From positions 11,387 to 75,386 of the forward strand of contig DGPL01000060.1 of the NCBI GenBank assembly GCA_002390425.1: a DNA stretch of 64,000 nucleotides, written 5' to 3'. Positions 53,650 through 62,472 of this stretch are shown here, one piece after another; within the stretch, counting starts at the first letter, position 1, and each line of letters starts with the position of its first letter. The position numbers and the translations under genes are program-made. Source of the DNA: Kordiimonadaceae bacterium UBA4441 (GTDB lineage Bacteria > Pseudomonadota > Alphaproteobacteria > Sphingomonadales > Emcibacteraceae). The notes under the pieces were generated by a model that saw nothing but the letters and a program-made list of their open reading frames with translations, did not search any database and was not told where the DNA came from.

Positions 53650-53665
53650 TTGCACTTAATTGCAA
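53650..53665. repeat. Palindromic repeat copy 2 (TTGCACTTAATTGCAA)
   Basis: Identical to the 16 bases at 51877-51892, starting two bases after the integrase stop. Confidence 0.85.
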
Positions 53666-53829
53666 ATACATCCGAAATACACCCTAAAATATCCAATTTA
53701 GGTGGACGCACTTTTTAGAAAACAGAATGGCAGTATTCAGCCAATTTCCATATCAAGGGTGGACGGAATAAGCGTCCACTTTAACGGATTTTTATACTGT
53801 ACATAATATTATCATTTTGCGCAGTCATC

Positions 53830-53891
53830 AGTCATTTAAATCTGACCCAGAATAATTAAGCCCTTTCGATAAACTAACATTATCGAAAGGG
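53830..53891. repeat. Left copy of a 62-bp repeat with 12-bp hairpin
   Basis: AGTCATTTAAA, 20 less conserved bases, then a perfect hairpin CCCTTTCGATAA-ACTAACA-TTATCGAAAGGG. A second copy in direct orientation, same length and spacing, is at 62348-62409. The two flank the copper module. Confidence 0.75.
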
Positions 53892-53915
53892 TAAGAGCTC
53901 AATAGTCCAAAAAAT

Positions 53916-53966
53916 TTGCACATAATTGCAAGACTGTACCACTGACTAGTTTGCACTTAAGTGCAA
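53916..53966. repeat. Palindromic repeat copies 3 and 4
   Basis: TTGCACATAATTGCAA (53916-53931), then GACTGT, then the perfect palindrome TTGCACTTAAGTGCAA (53951-53966), then AATTGGTG. The same order, [palindrome]-GACTGT-...-AATTGGTG, is present at 51877-51925. Confidence 0.8.
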
Positions 53967-53996
53967 GAATTGGTGACTAATCTTAATGACTACTAA

Positions 53997-54012
53997 CGAC
54001 CCAAAGCGGACA
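53997..54012. repeat. Left arm of a 16-bp inverted repeat around the copper module
   Basis: CGACCCAAAGCGGACA; its exact reverse complement is at 62327-62342. The pair lies just inside the 62-bp direct repeats. Confidence 0.8.
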
Positions 54013-54026
54013 TTCACAATACATCC

Positions 54027-57000
54027 TTACAAACTCCTCTTACGCCATAAATAATAAATCACTGGCACGACAAGCAAGGTAAGTACCATGGCGCTTACCA
54101 TTCCACCAACCATCGGGGTTGCAATTCTACTCATTACTTCTGACCCTGTTCCAGTGGCAAATAGAATAGGAAGTAAGCCAACGATCACAGAACCTGCTGT
54201 CATCATCACAGGGCGGATGCGCATGCCTGCGCCGTGTAATACCGCTTCTAATAAGTCTTGTTCAGTTGGATTGGATTTATCATCTAGCATTTGACGGTAT
54301 GACTGATTGAGGTAAACCAGCATAATCACGCCGATTTCAACTGCGACCCCTGCAAGGGCAATGAAGCCCACAGCCACGGCAATGGAGAAATTGTATCCTT
54401 GCAAGTACATCAGCCAGATACTCCCCACGAGAGCGAGCGGCAGCGTTCCCATAATGATGGCCACTTCCACAAAGTTTCTAAAGTTCATGAAGAGCAGAAT
54501 AACAATAATCGCCAGTGTTAAAGGAATGACATAGGTCAGTTTTTCTTCAGCACGAAGCATATATTCATACTGACCTGACCAATTGATGGAATATCCAGTT
54601 GGCAGTTCAAGTTGGTTTCGCACAGCTTCTTGTGCTGCTTCAACGTAACTGCCCACATCCACATCTGCTATATCAATGAAAACCCAGCCATTAATACGGG
54701 CGTTTTCACTTTTAATACCCGGTGGTCCGTCCTCAATATAAATGTTTGCCACATCGCCAAGGGCAATACGTTGCCCGCTTGGTGTCACCAGCGGAAGCAA
54801 TGAAAGCTGTTCTGGTCCATCACGGTAATCCTGCGGATAACGAATATTAACCGGATAACGCTCCAGCCCTTCCACGGTTTGGGTGACATTCATTCCTCCG
54901 ATTGCGGTGGCGATCACTTGCTGAACATCAGCGATATTAAGTCCGTATCTTGCAGAACTGGCACGATCAATATCAATTTTGATATAACGCCCACCTGCAA
55001 CACGTTCCGCATATACGGACGCAGTGCCTGTTACCGTTGGCAGGATGGTTTCAAGCTGTCTTCCAATGTCTTCAATTACTGAAAGCTCAGGTCCTGCGAT
55101 TTTAATCCCCACAGGAGTTTTGATACCGGTTGCCAGCATATCAATACGCGTTTTAATCGGCATCACCCATGCATTTGTAACACCCGGAAGTTTCACAAGC
55201 GCATCAAGTTCATCAATGATGTCCTGTGTGGTTAAGCCTTCTCGCCACTGGTCACGAGGTTTCATTTTAATGAAACTTTCGATCATGGTGAGTGGTGCAG
55301 GATCGGTCGCCGTTTCAGCGCGTCCGATTTTGCCCATGACCAGTTCCACTTCTGGAATGGTACGGATAAGCTTATCGGTTTGCTGTAATAATTCCCTCGC
55401 TTTACCTATGGAAATGCCGGGATAAGTGGTCGGCATATACATCAAGTCTCCTTCATCAAGCGGGGGGATAAATTCACTACCGATTTTATCCACGGGCCAG
55501 AAGCCAGCTACAAGAATAACAACAGCCATGCCGAGGGTAATCTTTGGAAACTTCAGCACTGCTTTTAGTGAAGGCATATAAATATTCGTGAGGAAACGGT
55601 TCACTGGGTTTTTATGTTCCGGCATCACCTTTCCACGAATAAAATATCCCATCAACACGGGGACCAAGGTTACCGCAAGGGCTGCTGCCGCTGCCATGGC
55701 ATATGTTTTTGTAAAGGCCAGTGGCGAGAACATGCGTCCTTCCTGTGCTTCCAAAGTGAAGACGGGAATAAAGCTCACGGTAATAATAAGAAGCGTGAAG
55801 AATAAAGCTGGCCCCACTTCGGCGGAGGCTTTTGCGACAATCTTCCATCTGTTCTCATTGGTAAGCGGTGTTTTTTCCATATGCTTGTGCATATTTTCGA
55901 TCAGCACAATGGAGCCATCAATCATGGCACCAATGGCAATAGCAATACCACCGAGCGACATGATGTTTGCGTTTAATCCTTGCAACCACATCACGATGAA
56001 TGCGGTAAGAATACCTACCAGCATACTGACGATCACTACGATAGAGGAACGTATGTGAAACAGGAAGATCACGCAAACAAGTGCGACAATGACAAACTCC
56101 TCAAGGAGCTTCTCCCAAAGGTTATCAACGGCACGGTCGATCAAGTCACTTCTGTCATATACTGTAACGATCTCCACCCCGTTGGGTAGGCCTTGTTTTA
56201 ACTGTTCAAGCTTTTCTTTTACGCCATCAATGGTTTCTTGGGCATTTTCACCGTAGCGCATAACGATGATGCCGCCCACGGTTTCACCTTCACCGTTTAA
56301 ATCAGCAATGCCGCGACGCATTTGTGGCCCGGTACCAATTTCCGCAACGTCTTTTAACATTAACGGCGTACCATTTTCATTGACGCCAAGCGGAATAGTG
56401 GCGAGGTCCTGTTCATTTTGGATATAGCCCGTAGCGCGGATCATATATTCCGCTTCTGCCATTTCGATAACGGAAGCACCGATTTCCTGATTGCCACGCT
56501 GAATGGACATCTGAACATGGGAAAGCGGCACACCAAAGGCCCTTAATTTATCAGGGTCAATTTTGACCTGATATTGTTTGACCATGCCGCCAAGCGGCGC
56601 AACTTCCGAAACGCCATCAACGGTTTGAAGTTCAAATTTTAAAAACCAGTCTTGTAAGGAACGAAGCTGGCTAATATCGTGCTGTCCCGTACGGTCAATC
56701 AAGGCATAAAGATATACCCAACCAACACCCGTTGCATCAGGGCCAAGCTTCAAATTGGCACTAGGTGGAAGCGTTGGCGCCACTTGCGATAGATATTCAA
56801 GAACGCGGCTGCGCGCCCAATATATGTCCGTATCATCATCAAAAATGACATAAACATAGCTATCCCCGAAAAAGGAATAACCACGAACAGTTTGCGCACC
56901 CGGCACAGATAACATGGCAGTGGTGAGCGGATAGGTTATCTGATCCTCAACAACTTGCGGTGCTTGACCGGGATAACTGGTTTTAATGATCACCTGAACA

Positions 57001-57131
57001 TCAGAGAGATCGGGTATGGCATCAATTGGCGTATTTTTAACGGCATATAGTCCTGCCGCCACCAGCATCGCTGTAGCAAGCAAAACAAAGAAGCGATTAT
57101 AGACAGACCAATGTATGATTGATTTAATCAT
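54027..57131 (-). CDS. cusA: CusA-type heavy-metal efflux RND pump
   Basis: A 1034-residue inner-membrane pump with 12 TM helices. The TM4 motif GGIAIAIGAMIDGSIVLIEN matches the CusA rather than the CzcA form; Asp405 is the proton-relay position. The pore region retains YMPTTYPG, LTMIESFI and RIDMLATGIK, whose Met residues correspond to the copper-binding methionine path of CusA. PLGGMVKQYQVKIDPDKLRAFG is the usual porter segment. Predicted substrates are Cu(I) and Ag(I). It is the last gene of an operon with the CusB and CusC genes upstream (8 nt and 4-nt overlap). GC content looks higher than the host backbone, in line with transfer. Confidence 0.94.
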   Translation of the reverse strand: MIKSIIHWSVYNRFFVLLATAMLVAAGLYAVKNTPIDAIPDLSDVQVIIKTSYPGQAPQVVEDQITYPLTTAMLSVPGAQTVRGYSFFGDSYVYVIFDDDTDIYWARSRVLEYLSQVAPTLPPSANLKLGPDATGVGWVYLYALIDRTGQHDISQLRSLQDWFLKFELQTVDGVSEVAPLGGMVKQYQVKIDPDKLRAFGVPLSHVQMSIQRGNQEIGASVIEMAEAEYMIRATGYIQNEQDLATIPLGVNENGTPLMLKDVAEIGTGPQMRRGIADLNGEGETVGGIIVMRYGENAQETIDGVKEKLEQLKQGLPNGVEIVTVYDRSDLIDRAVDNLWEKLLEEFVIVALVCVIFLFHIRSSIVVIVSMLVGILTAFIVMWLQGLNANIMSLGGIAIAIGAMIDGSIVLIENMHKHMEKTPLTNENRWKIVAKASAEVGPALFFTLLIITVSFIPVFTLEAQEGRMFSPLAFTKTYAMAAAAALAVTLVPVLMGYFIRGKVMPEHKNPVNRFLTNIYMPSLKAVLKFPKITLGMAVVILVAGFWPVDKIGSEFIPPLDEGDLMYMPTTYPGISIGKARELLQQTDKLIRTIPEVELVMGKIGRAETATDPAPLTMIESFIKMKPRDQWREGLTTQDIIDELDALVKLPGVTNAWVMPIKTRIDMLATGIKTPVGIKIAGPELSVIEDIGRQLETILPTVTGTASVYAERVAGGRYIKIDIDRASSARYGLNIADVQQVIATAIGGMNVTQTVEGLERYPVNIRYPQDYRDGPEQLSLLPLVTPSGQRIALGDVANIYIEDGPPGIKSENARINGWVFIDIADVDVGSYVEAAQEAVRNQLELPTGYSINWSGQYEYMLRAEEKLTYVIPLTLAIIVILLFMNFRNFVEVAIIMGTLPLALVGSIWLMYLQGYNFSIAVAVGFIALAGVAVEIGVIMLVYLNQSYRQMLDDKSNPTEQDLLEAVLHGAGMRIRPVMMTAGSVIVGLLPILFATGTGSEVMSRIATPMVGGMVSAMVLTLLVVPVIYYLWRKRSL

Positions 57132-57139
57132 GATTAATC

Positions 57140-59152
57140 CTACTCAGCAGGTTTCGGTCTAATGTGGGTCACTTCAAATACGCCTTCGCTTGGCATATGA
57201 ACGATGATCTGAACGTCTGAACCTTCAACCATTGAAGACATGTCAACATAAGGCGCAATGGTGAAATCCATGGTCATGGCCATCATGCCAATGTTTTTAA
57301 TGGCAGCATGTTTGAAGTTCGCTTTTCTGTTTTCAATATCAACGCTGTTTAGGGTTGCGTCAGTCCAGTGAACAGGGTTGGCAACGGCAATATCTGTAAT
57401 TGTAAACTCACCTTCGCCTGTCATGGTAACTTCAATGGGTAGGCTCAACTCTTCAGATAGAAGAGACATATCCACATCATCAGCCACGCCAAAACCCATG
57501 GTCATCGCCATCATTGGAATTTCTTTAATGGCACCATGGGATACATTTACTTTACGTGCATCAACATCAATGCTGTTGATTTTCCCAGTGGTCCATCCAC
57601 CTTTTTGTTCAAAGGCACTCTCCATATCATGTCCCATGGCTGCATGATCCATCTGTGAATGAACCATTTCCTGATCATCCATTTTCACATCTGTGATTTC
57701 ATACATGGGGCCATCGCCTTTACTGACCTCAACTTCTAACGTCATGCCTGCCTCTAATGTGTTAATGTCCACACCGTCAACGACCACAAAGTTCATGGTC
57801 ATGCCCATCATGTTAAACGCTTCAATACGTTCATGGGACAGGTTAACCGTTCCCTTTTCAAGATCGATTTCATTAATGGTGCCGGAAGTCCAACCTGATG
57901 TTGGCCCTTCGTTCATTTCGTCACCATGATCCATACGTTTGAAATCGGATGCTTTACTGCTCTCACTATCAAGCAGGAACTGCGCTGATACGACAACGCG
58001 CTCACCCGCATCAATACCGGAAAGGATTTCAAAATATTGATCATCAACGCGTCCCACATCTACTGCAACGGATTTAAAGCTGCCTTCATCAAGGGCGAGA
58101 ACCACGCGGTCATTATCACCGGTTCTAATCACGGCGTCTTTTGGCACAATAAGGCTTTCGCTATTCGCTTGAGGATCAAGCTCCACTTGGGCAAACATGT
58201 TTGGCTTTAAGATGCCATCCTGATTATCAAAACGTAGCCTTACTTTCATGGTGCGCGTCATGTCATCAAGTGCTGGCTGAATATAATCAACCTGACCTTG
58301 CCATTCTTCGCCGGGCAGATAATCCACGGTCATTGAAACGGGGATGCCTTGTTCCACAAGTGATGCTTGGCTTTCAAAAACTTCGGCCTCAACCCATACT
58401 TGATCAAGGTTTCCGATAGACATCATGGTTGTGCCGGGCTTAACGAAGAAACCCTGACGAATGTTTAAGTTATCGACGACACCTGATTTTGGGGCGTAAA
58501 AGGTGACTGTCTGTTGAATTTGTTTGGTTTCCTTAAGAACAGCAATGGCATTTTCCGGCAGTTGGAGTGCTTTAAGCCTGTCTTCGGATGCTCTGATCAA
58601 TTGACCATTGTTACGCCCAAGGGCAACAACCATCTCTTCTTGTGCATTGACCAAGGTTGGTGAATATATTTCATAAAGCGGTTGGCCTTCTTCCACAGGG
58701 TCACCGGACGATTTCACATAAAGCTGTTCAACCCATCCTTCAACGCGGGGGTGGATATGAACAAGCTGATCTTCGTCATAACCGACATAGCCGACCGTTT
58801 TGATTGTGGAACTCATTTCTTTTCGCTGTGCCGTAAAGGTGCGAACACCGAGGTTATTTACAACATCCGGTGAAATCCGGATCGTACCCGGCCCTTCATC
58901 AGGACCGCCACTTGCACCTTCTGCGTATACAGGGACAAGGTCCATTCCCATCGGAGATAGACCCGGCTCATCTCGGCGATAATTAGCATCCATTGGGGCA
59001 ACCCAGTAAAGCGGTTTTTTCTCAGCAGGTTCGCCCGCACCGTCACTACCCGCAGAAGGGTCAAGAACGAATGAGTAAACCATGACGGTTAATGCTGATC
59101 CTGCAACGGCGGCTAAGATTGGTTTAAGGGCTTTATTTTCTTTGATACTCAT
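57140..59152 (-). CDS. cusB: CusB-type membrane fusion protein with three fused CusF domains
   Basis: A 670-residue periplasmic adaptor, long for the family. After an N-terminal signal anchor comes a heavy-metal-binding domain (PLYWVAPMDANYRRDEPGLSPMGMDLVPVY), then the hairpin/lipoyl/beta-barrel core from about 95 to 395. The C-terminus has three CusF-like domains, each with a His and MM-x-MTM motif: HERIEAFNMMGMTMNF, HGAIKEIPMMAMTMGF, HAAIKNIGMMAMTMDF. In E. coli CusF is a separate Cu(I) chaperone that delivers metal to CusB. The Trp that caps copper in CusF is not seen in these motifs. The gene overlaps the CusC gene by 4 nt. Confidence 0.92.
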   Translation of the reverse strand: MSIKENKALKPILAAVAGSALTVMVYSFVLDPSAGSDGAGEPAEKKPLYWVAPMDANYRRDEPGLSPMGMDLVPVYAEGASGGPDEGPGTIRISPDVVNNLGVRTFTAQRKEMSSTIKTVGYVGYDEDQLVHIHPRVEGWVEQLYVKSSGDPVEEGQPLYEIYSPTLVNAQEEMVVALGRNNGQLIRASEDRLKALQLPENAIAVLKETKQIQQTVTFYAPKSGVVDNLNIRQGFFVKPGTTMMSIGNLDQVWVEAEVFESQASLVEQGIPVSMTVDYLPGEEWQGQVDYIQPALDDMTRTMKVRLRFDNQDGILKPNMFAQVELDPQANSESLIVPKDAVIRTGDNDRVVLALDEGSFKSVAVDVGRVDDQYFEILSGIDAGERVVVSAQFLLDSESSKASDFKRMDHGDEMNEGPTSGWTSGTINEIDLEKGTVNLSHERIEAFNMMGMTMNFVVVDGVDINTLEAGMTLEVEVSKGDGPMYEITDVKMDDQEMVHSQMDHAAMGHDMESAFEQKGGWTTGKINSIDVDARKVNVSHGAIKEIPMMAMTMGFGVADDVDMSLLSEELSLPIEVTMTGEGEFTITDIAVANPVHWTDATLNSVDIENRKANFKHAAIKNIGMMAMTMDFTIAPYVDMSSMVEGSDVQIIVHMPSEGVFEVTHIRPKPAE

Positions 59153-60489
59153 TTGATTTCTCCGCTGATTTGCGTGTTGTTTGTGAAATAATAATTTAAT
59201 TGAATGATTGTTTTTTGACGGTCGACTTCGATATTAAGCGCATCGATCTTTGCATTCAGTTCCGCGATCCTTGCACGGACAACTTCGGCAAAATCACCAT
59301 CATCATTTGTGTAAGCAGTAAGTGATGCTTCGGCTTGTTCTGCCATTTGCGGCAGCAGGTCATTTTCATAAAGTGCTTTGCGTTCATTAAGACGGTTTAG
59401 CTGTGCTTTGGATGTTTCAAATCCCGCTTTCAGTTTTCGGAGCAACTGCCATTGTTCTGTGCGAATGGCTTCTCGTTTTGAAACGGCAGCACTATATTCC
59501 TTGTCTTGTCTGTTGGCTGTGAACAAAGGAACGCTTAAAGATACACCAACGGAAAGGACATCCGAACGGCTATTGCCAAAGGGATCACTATTGCGTCTAC
59601 CATAGCTCGCGTTTAGTCCCCATGCGGGTTTATATTTTTGCTTGGCAAGATCAACGCCTGCACCAGTGGCACTTATTTTCTGATCAAGCGATTTCATCAT
59701 CGGATGATCATCAAGGACATTATACAAGTCCTCGTCTTCTATCATCACACCATCGTCAGCATAATCAGGATGAGTGATCATTGTGTTTGGCAGATGATCA
59801 ACGATAATGAGGCTACCGAGCTTGGTATTTTCAGCATTCAACCATTCTGCCAATCTTTCCGTATACACGTCCTTGGCCTGACTTAGCATTGTAACGCGAT
59901 CATTAAGACGAGTAAGCTCTAACTGCGAGCGAATAATGTCATGCTGTCTTGTACCGCCCATGGCCGTTGAATAGCTCGACATGGCAATATCAGTGAGTTG
60001 CTCAAACAGTGATCTGTTTTCTTCAATAAGAGAAATACTCTTCTGCGCTTTATAAGCATCAAGCCAAAGATGGCTGACTGTCACCGCAACCTTGGCTTTT
60101 CTGTCTTCTCTCTGGAAGGGATAAGCATCTGCTTCTAGCTCAAGCTGACGACGTTTGATATTGAGACTATCCCCTTGCGGAAACATCTGGGATACTCCGA
60201 CCTTCATTTGTGTCATGCCATCTTTATTCAATGAAAAACTATCTGTTGGCAAGTTTGCCATTGATAAGGACACCTGTGGATCTAGTAATGATCCCACAGC
60301 AACACTCATGGATTTTGTGGCATCTTGCATGTGTTGATTGCCTGTAATCCATGGATCATTTTCTTGGGCGATTGTGACCGCCTGTTCCATGAAAAGCGTC
60401 ATTCCAGTATCTTGTGCGACAGCATTTTCACTTATTGTGATTACGCCGGAAGCCACTATCATAGTCTTTAAAATTCTTATTTTTATCAT
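59149..60489 (-). CDS. cusC: CusC-type outer-membrane efflux protein (TolC family)
   Basis: About 446 residues from ATG 60489, preceded by GAGGG 9 nt away; a longer frame to 60582 has no signal peptide at its start. The leader ILKTMIVASGVITISENAVAQ is followed by two outer-membrane-factor repeats (MEQAVTIAQENDPWI, VSLSMANLPTDSFSLN; and later LDQKISATGAGVDLAKQKYKPAWGLNASYG). A periplasmic tunnel for the CusBA pump is the assumed role. The stop overlaps the CusB-type gene by 4 nt. Confidence 0.88.
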   Translation of the reverse strand: MIKIRILKTMIVASGVITISENAVAQDTGMTLFMEQAVTIAQENDPWITGNQHMQDATKSMSVAVGSLLDPQVSLSMANLPTDSFSLNKDGMTQMKVGVSQMFPQGDSLNIKRRQLELEADAYPFQREDRKAKVAVTVSHLWLDAYKAQKSISLIEENRSLFEQLTDIAMSSYSTAMGGTRQHDIIRSQLELTRLNDRVTMLSQAKDVYTERLAEWLNAENTKLGSLIIVDHLPNTMITHPDYADDGVMIEDEDLYNVLDDHPMMKSLDQKISATGAGVDLAKQKYKPAWGLNASYGRRNSDPFGNSRSDVLSVGVSLSVPLFTANRQDKEYSAAVSKREAIRTEQWQLLRKLKAGFETSKAQLNRLNERKALYENDLLPQMAEQAEASLTAYTNDDGDFAEVVRARIAELNAKIDALNIEVDRQKTIIQLNYYFTNNTQISGEIK

Positions 60490-60607
60490 CGTCTTTATCC
60501 CTCTTGGCCTGAGCCAGAGCTCGTTCTTCTTAAAAATTGAGAGGAGTTTTCCCATAAAGCCGTGCGAATATTCGGCATTCACCGAATTTAGACGGACTTA
60601 TCCTGTG

Positions 60608-60952
60608 TTAAGCAGAAATTGGTGGGTGATAAAGAGATGTAATAATATTGGAAATCATCATATGCTTAAGGCTGATGATTTGAGAAGAAGTCATTGAAAG
60701 TGTTTCAAATGAACCAGTATCAATTAGGGCAACTGTAATGGAAACAGCACATTGCATTTCGCAACTATCATCACAACAATCCATGGACATCTTATCCATA
60801 CCATCATGTGACATATCCATCGAACCATGATCCATCATAGCCATGTCATGCATATCCATTTCACAAGAACTAACACCAGCCGACGCCATCACTTGCCCCG
60901 TTAGGACAAACAACATCACTAATACCGTAAATATTTTAGTTCCAAATCGCAT
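60608..60952 (-). CDS. Met/His-rich exported copper-binding protein
   Basis: About 114 residues from ATG 60952 (ATG 60964 is an alternative nearer AAAGGA). A signal peptide (FTVLVMLFVLTGQVMASAG) leads to a Met/His/Asp-rich stretch, CEMDMHDMAMMDHGSMDMSH then DGMDKMSMDCCDDSCEMQC. Such clusters bind Cu(I)/Ag(I) in the periplasm. It is not a known named family. It precedes the cus operon by about 118 nt and could act as a metal sink or chaperone. Confidence 0.8.
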   Translation of the reverse strand: MRFGTKIFTVLVMLFVLTGQVMASAGVSSCEMDMHDMAMMDHGSMDMSHDGMDKMSMDCCDDSCEMQCAVSITVALIDTGSFETLSMTSSQIISLKHMMISNIITSLYHPPISA

Positions 60953-61094
60953 ATGAATAATCATTCCTTTGTTCTTATTATATGACAGAGATTTGTACAT
61001 AATTCAATGTATCAATTAATTGGTTGTCCCGACCCTTTTAAGGTCATTCATCATAATATTCAATTTTAACAATTGTATCCTTGTAATTAACTGG

Positions 61095-61532
61095 CTAATG
61101 GCAAGACTTCCCATGCTTTTGTAAACGCCAATAATTATAAGGCCAAGGGGTTAAGAAGCCCATGATTAAAGCTAAGGGGACTACCCACCAAGTAAGTATC
61201 GCTCCACCCGTCAAAAGAAAATCGGTTGAGTTCATGGCAGTTTCCATTGCAAGCATGGAAATAAAGCTCATTCCGATGGCCGTTTTAAATGCTTTTGCCA
61301 AATCAAAACCTGCACGGACTAGGATGATGGTTTCCAGCAGTATACTTGTTAAAAGACCATTGATAGTCGCGAGGGCCATTATGGTAAATACAGGCAATTG
61401 AGAGCCGGTATATTGAAAGTAAGCAATGGTCCCAAAATCACCGATTGCACAACCGATCAAACACCATTTGGTATTGTGTGCGCTTTTAAGCCAGTTCTCT
61501 TTGTTGTTCCAGAAGGTCGCCATCATGTTCAT
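61095..61532 (-). CDS. DUF4396 integral membrane protein
   Basis: A 145-residue protein with four hydrophobic helices. IGCAIGDFGTIAYFQYTG, ATINGLLTSILLETIILVRAGFDLAKAFKTAIGMSFISMLAMETAMNSTDF and GFLTPWPYNYWRLQKHGKSCH match DUF4396, a family often found with copper-resistance genes. The C-terminal HGKSCH can bind metal. The function is unknown. It lies between the AraC gene and the Met/His-rich gene, all on the same strand. Confidence 0.88.
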   Translation of the reverse strand: MNMMATFWNNKENWLKSAHNTKWCLIGCAIGDFGTIAYFQYTGSQLPVFTIMALATINGLLTSILLETIILVRAGFDLAKAFKTAIGMSFISMLAMETAMNSTDFLLTGGAILTWWVVPLALIMGFLTPWPYNYWRLQKHGKSCH

Positions 61533-61616
61533 CCAAAAGTGTTATTACCTTGGGACTATCTATAAACTCGACTAACTGATTTTATGTTATACCCTGATTA
61601 CTAATCGTTACACAAT

Positions 61617-62192
61617 TTACAGTTTATCTATTGAGTATCTCAATTTTTGGTCTTTTAATGAACGAAAATGGCTAGGGGTTAAACCAGTAATCTTCTTAAA
61701 TTGACCACTCAAATGGGCAACACTGCTGTATCCCACCTGAAAGGCAATTTCACCCAATGTCAATTCGCCATAAACTAATAACTCTTTTACTTTCTCCACA
61801 CGTAACCGAATGAAATATTGCTCAATGGTTATTCCTTCAACAGCAGAAAAAATATGGCTAAGATAATTATACTCAAGATTGACAGCACTGCTTATATGTT
61901 CAGATAAAATTTTTTTGTCCGGATTTTCTATATTCTGAATATAATTAAGACACGCTATTTTGATGTCTCCAATCAACTTGCTTTTCTTATCACTAAGAAT
62001 AGAGAAGCCCAAGTGCTCCAATGCGTCTGACAGTGCCTTTTGTTGATCATCTGCTAAATTGGCTCCATAATGATCACCAAGGTCAATCTCACCTAAATCA
62101 ACAGAAGCATAGCTCAAATTCATATTTTCCAATACATCTTTTACCATCATGTTGCATCGATCACAGACCATGTTTTTAACGTAAATTTTCAC
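61617..62192 (-). CDS. AraC-family regulator with N-terminal CxxC metal-binding domain
   Basis: A 191-residue protein. Residues 1-70 resemble a heavy-metal-associated (HMA-like) domain: YVKNMVCDRCNMMVKDVLE with Cys10-x2-Cys13, but its order differs from a normal CopZ. A short linker is followed by an AraC DNA-binding domain (about 100-185): LEYNYLSHIFSAVEGITIEQYFIRLRVEKVKELLVYGELTLGEIAFQVGYSSVAHLSGQFKKITGLTPSHFR. Similar proteins are widespread in Bacteroidetes. It most likely senses copper/silver and activates the module. A candidate operator lies just upstream of its start. Confidence 0.88.
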   Translation of the reverse strand: MKIYVKNMVCDRCNMMVKDVLENMNLSYASVDLGEIDLGDHYGANLADDQQKALSDALEHLGFSILSDKKSKLIGDIKIACLNYIQNIENPDKKILSEHISSAVNLEYNYLSHIFSAVEGITIEQYFIRLRVEKVKELLVYGELTLGEIAFQVGYSSVAHLSGQFKKITGLTPSHFRSLKDQKLRYSIDKL

Positions 62193-62232
62193 TTATTTCC
62201 TAACAAAGAAAATCTAAAATATTATTATTTTC

Positions 62233-62272
62233 ATCGTATTGATAACACGTATATTACATATTTCAATACGAT
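62233..62272. promoter_or_regulatory. Candidate operator: 10-bp inverted repeat upstream of the AraC gene
   Basis: ATCGTATTGA (62233-62242) and its exact reverse complement TCAATACGAT (62263-62272) are spaced 20 nt apart, 30 bp centre to centre (about three helical turns). They lie 41-80 nt ahead of the AraC start. Two separate binding sites of one regulator fit this layout. Confidence 0.55.
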
Positions 62273-62326
62273 TTGATTTTTGTGGTTTCTTGGTACGTGG
62301 ATACTCAGAAAATCATTCCTAATGAG

Positions 62327-62342
62327 TGTCCGCTTTGGGTCG
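62327..62342. repeat. Right arm of the 16-bp inverted repeat
   Basis: TGTCCGCTTTGGGTCG, the reverse complement of 53997-54012. The sequence continues GAAAG and is partly self-complementary (CTTT/AAAG), like repetitive extragenic elements. Confidence 0.8.
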
Positions 62343-62347
62343 AAAGA

Positions 62348-62409
62348 AGTCATTCAAAATTTGTTGAATTAGACGCTACCCTTTCGATAATCTTATATTA
62401 TCACAAGGG
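62348..62409. repeat. Right copy of the 62-bp repeat with imperfect hairpin
   Basis: Begins AGTCATTCAAA, then 20 less conserved bases, then CCCTTTCGATAA-TCTTATA-TTATCACAAGGG. The 12-nt left arm is identical to that in 53830-53891; the right arm differs at two bases. Same spacing and direction. Confidence 0.75.
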
Positions 62410-62472
62410 CACCATATTTATTAAATCAGTGATCTGTGTTAGGCTGTCTCGATATTGATTTGGGGACTTAAG

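Larger units (their letters stand above)
53649..54026. other. Non-coding, repeat-rich gap between integrase and copper operon
   Basis: 378 nt without a gene. It holds palindrome copies at 53650, 53916 and 53951, a hairpin with arms GTGGACG/CGTCCAC around 53758-53779, a 12-bp perfect hairpin at 53861-53891, and a 16-bp repeat at 53997-54012. It may contain integrase arm sites and the boundary of the copper module. Confidence 0.7.

Noticed and set aside
54000..62200. Transposase or insertion sequence around the copper module
   Set aside because: No DDE or HUH transposase frame is present between the repeats; the plus-strand frames there are shadows of the efflux genes.
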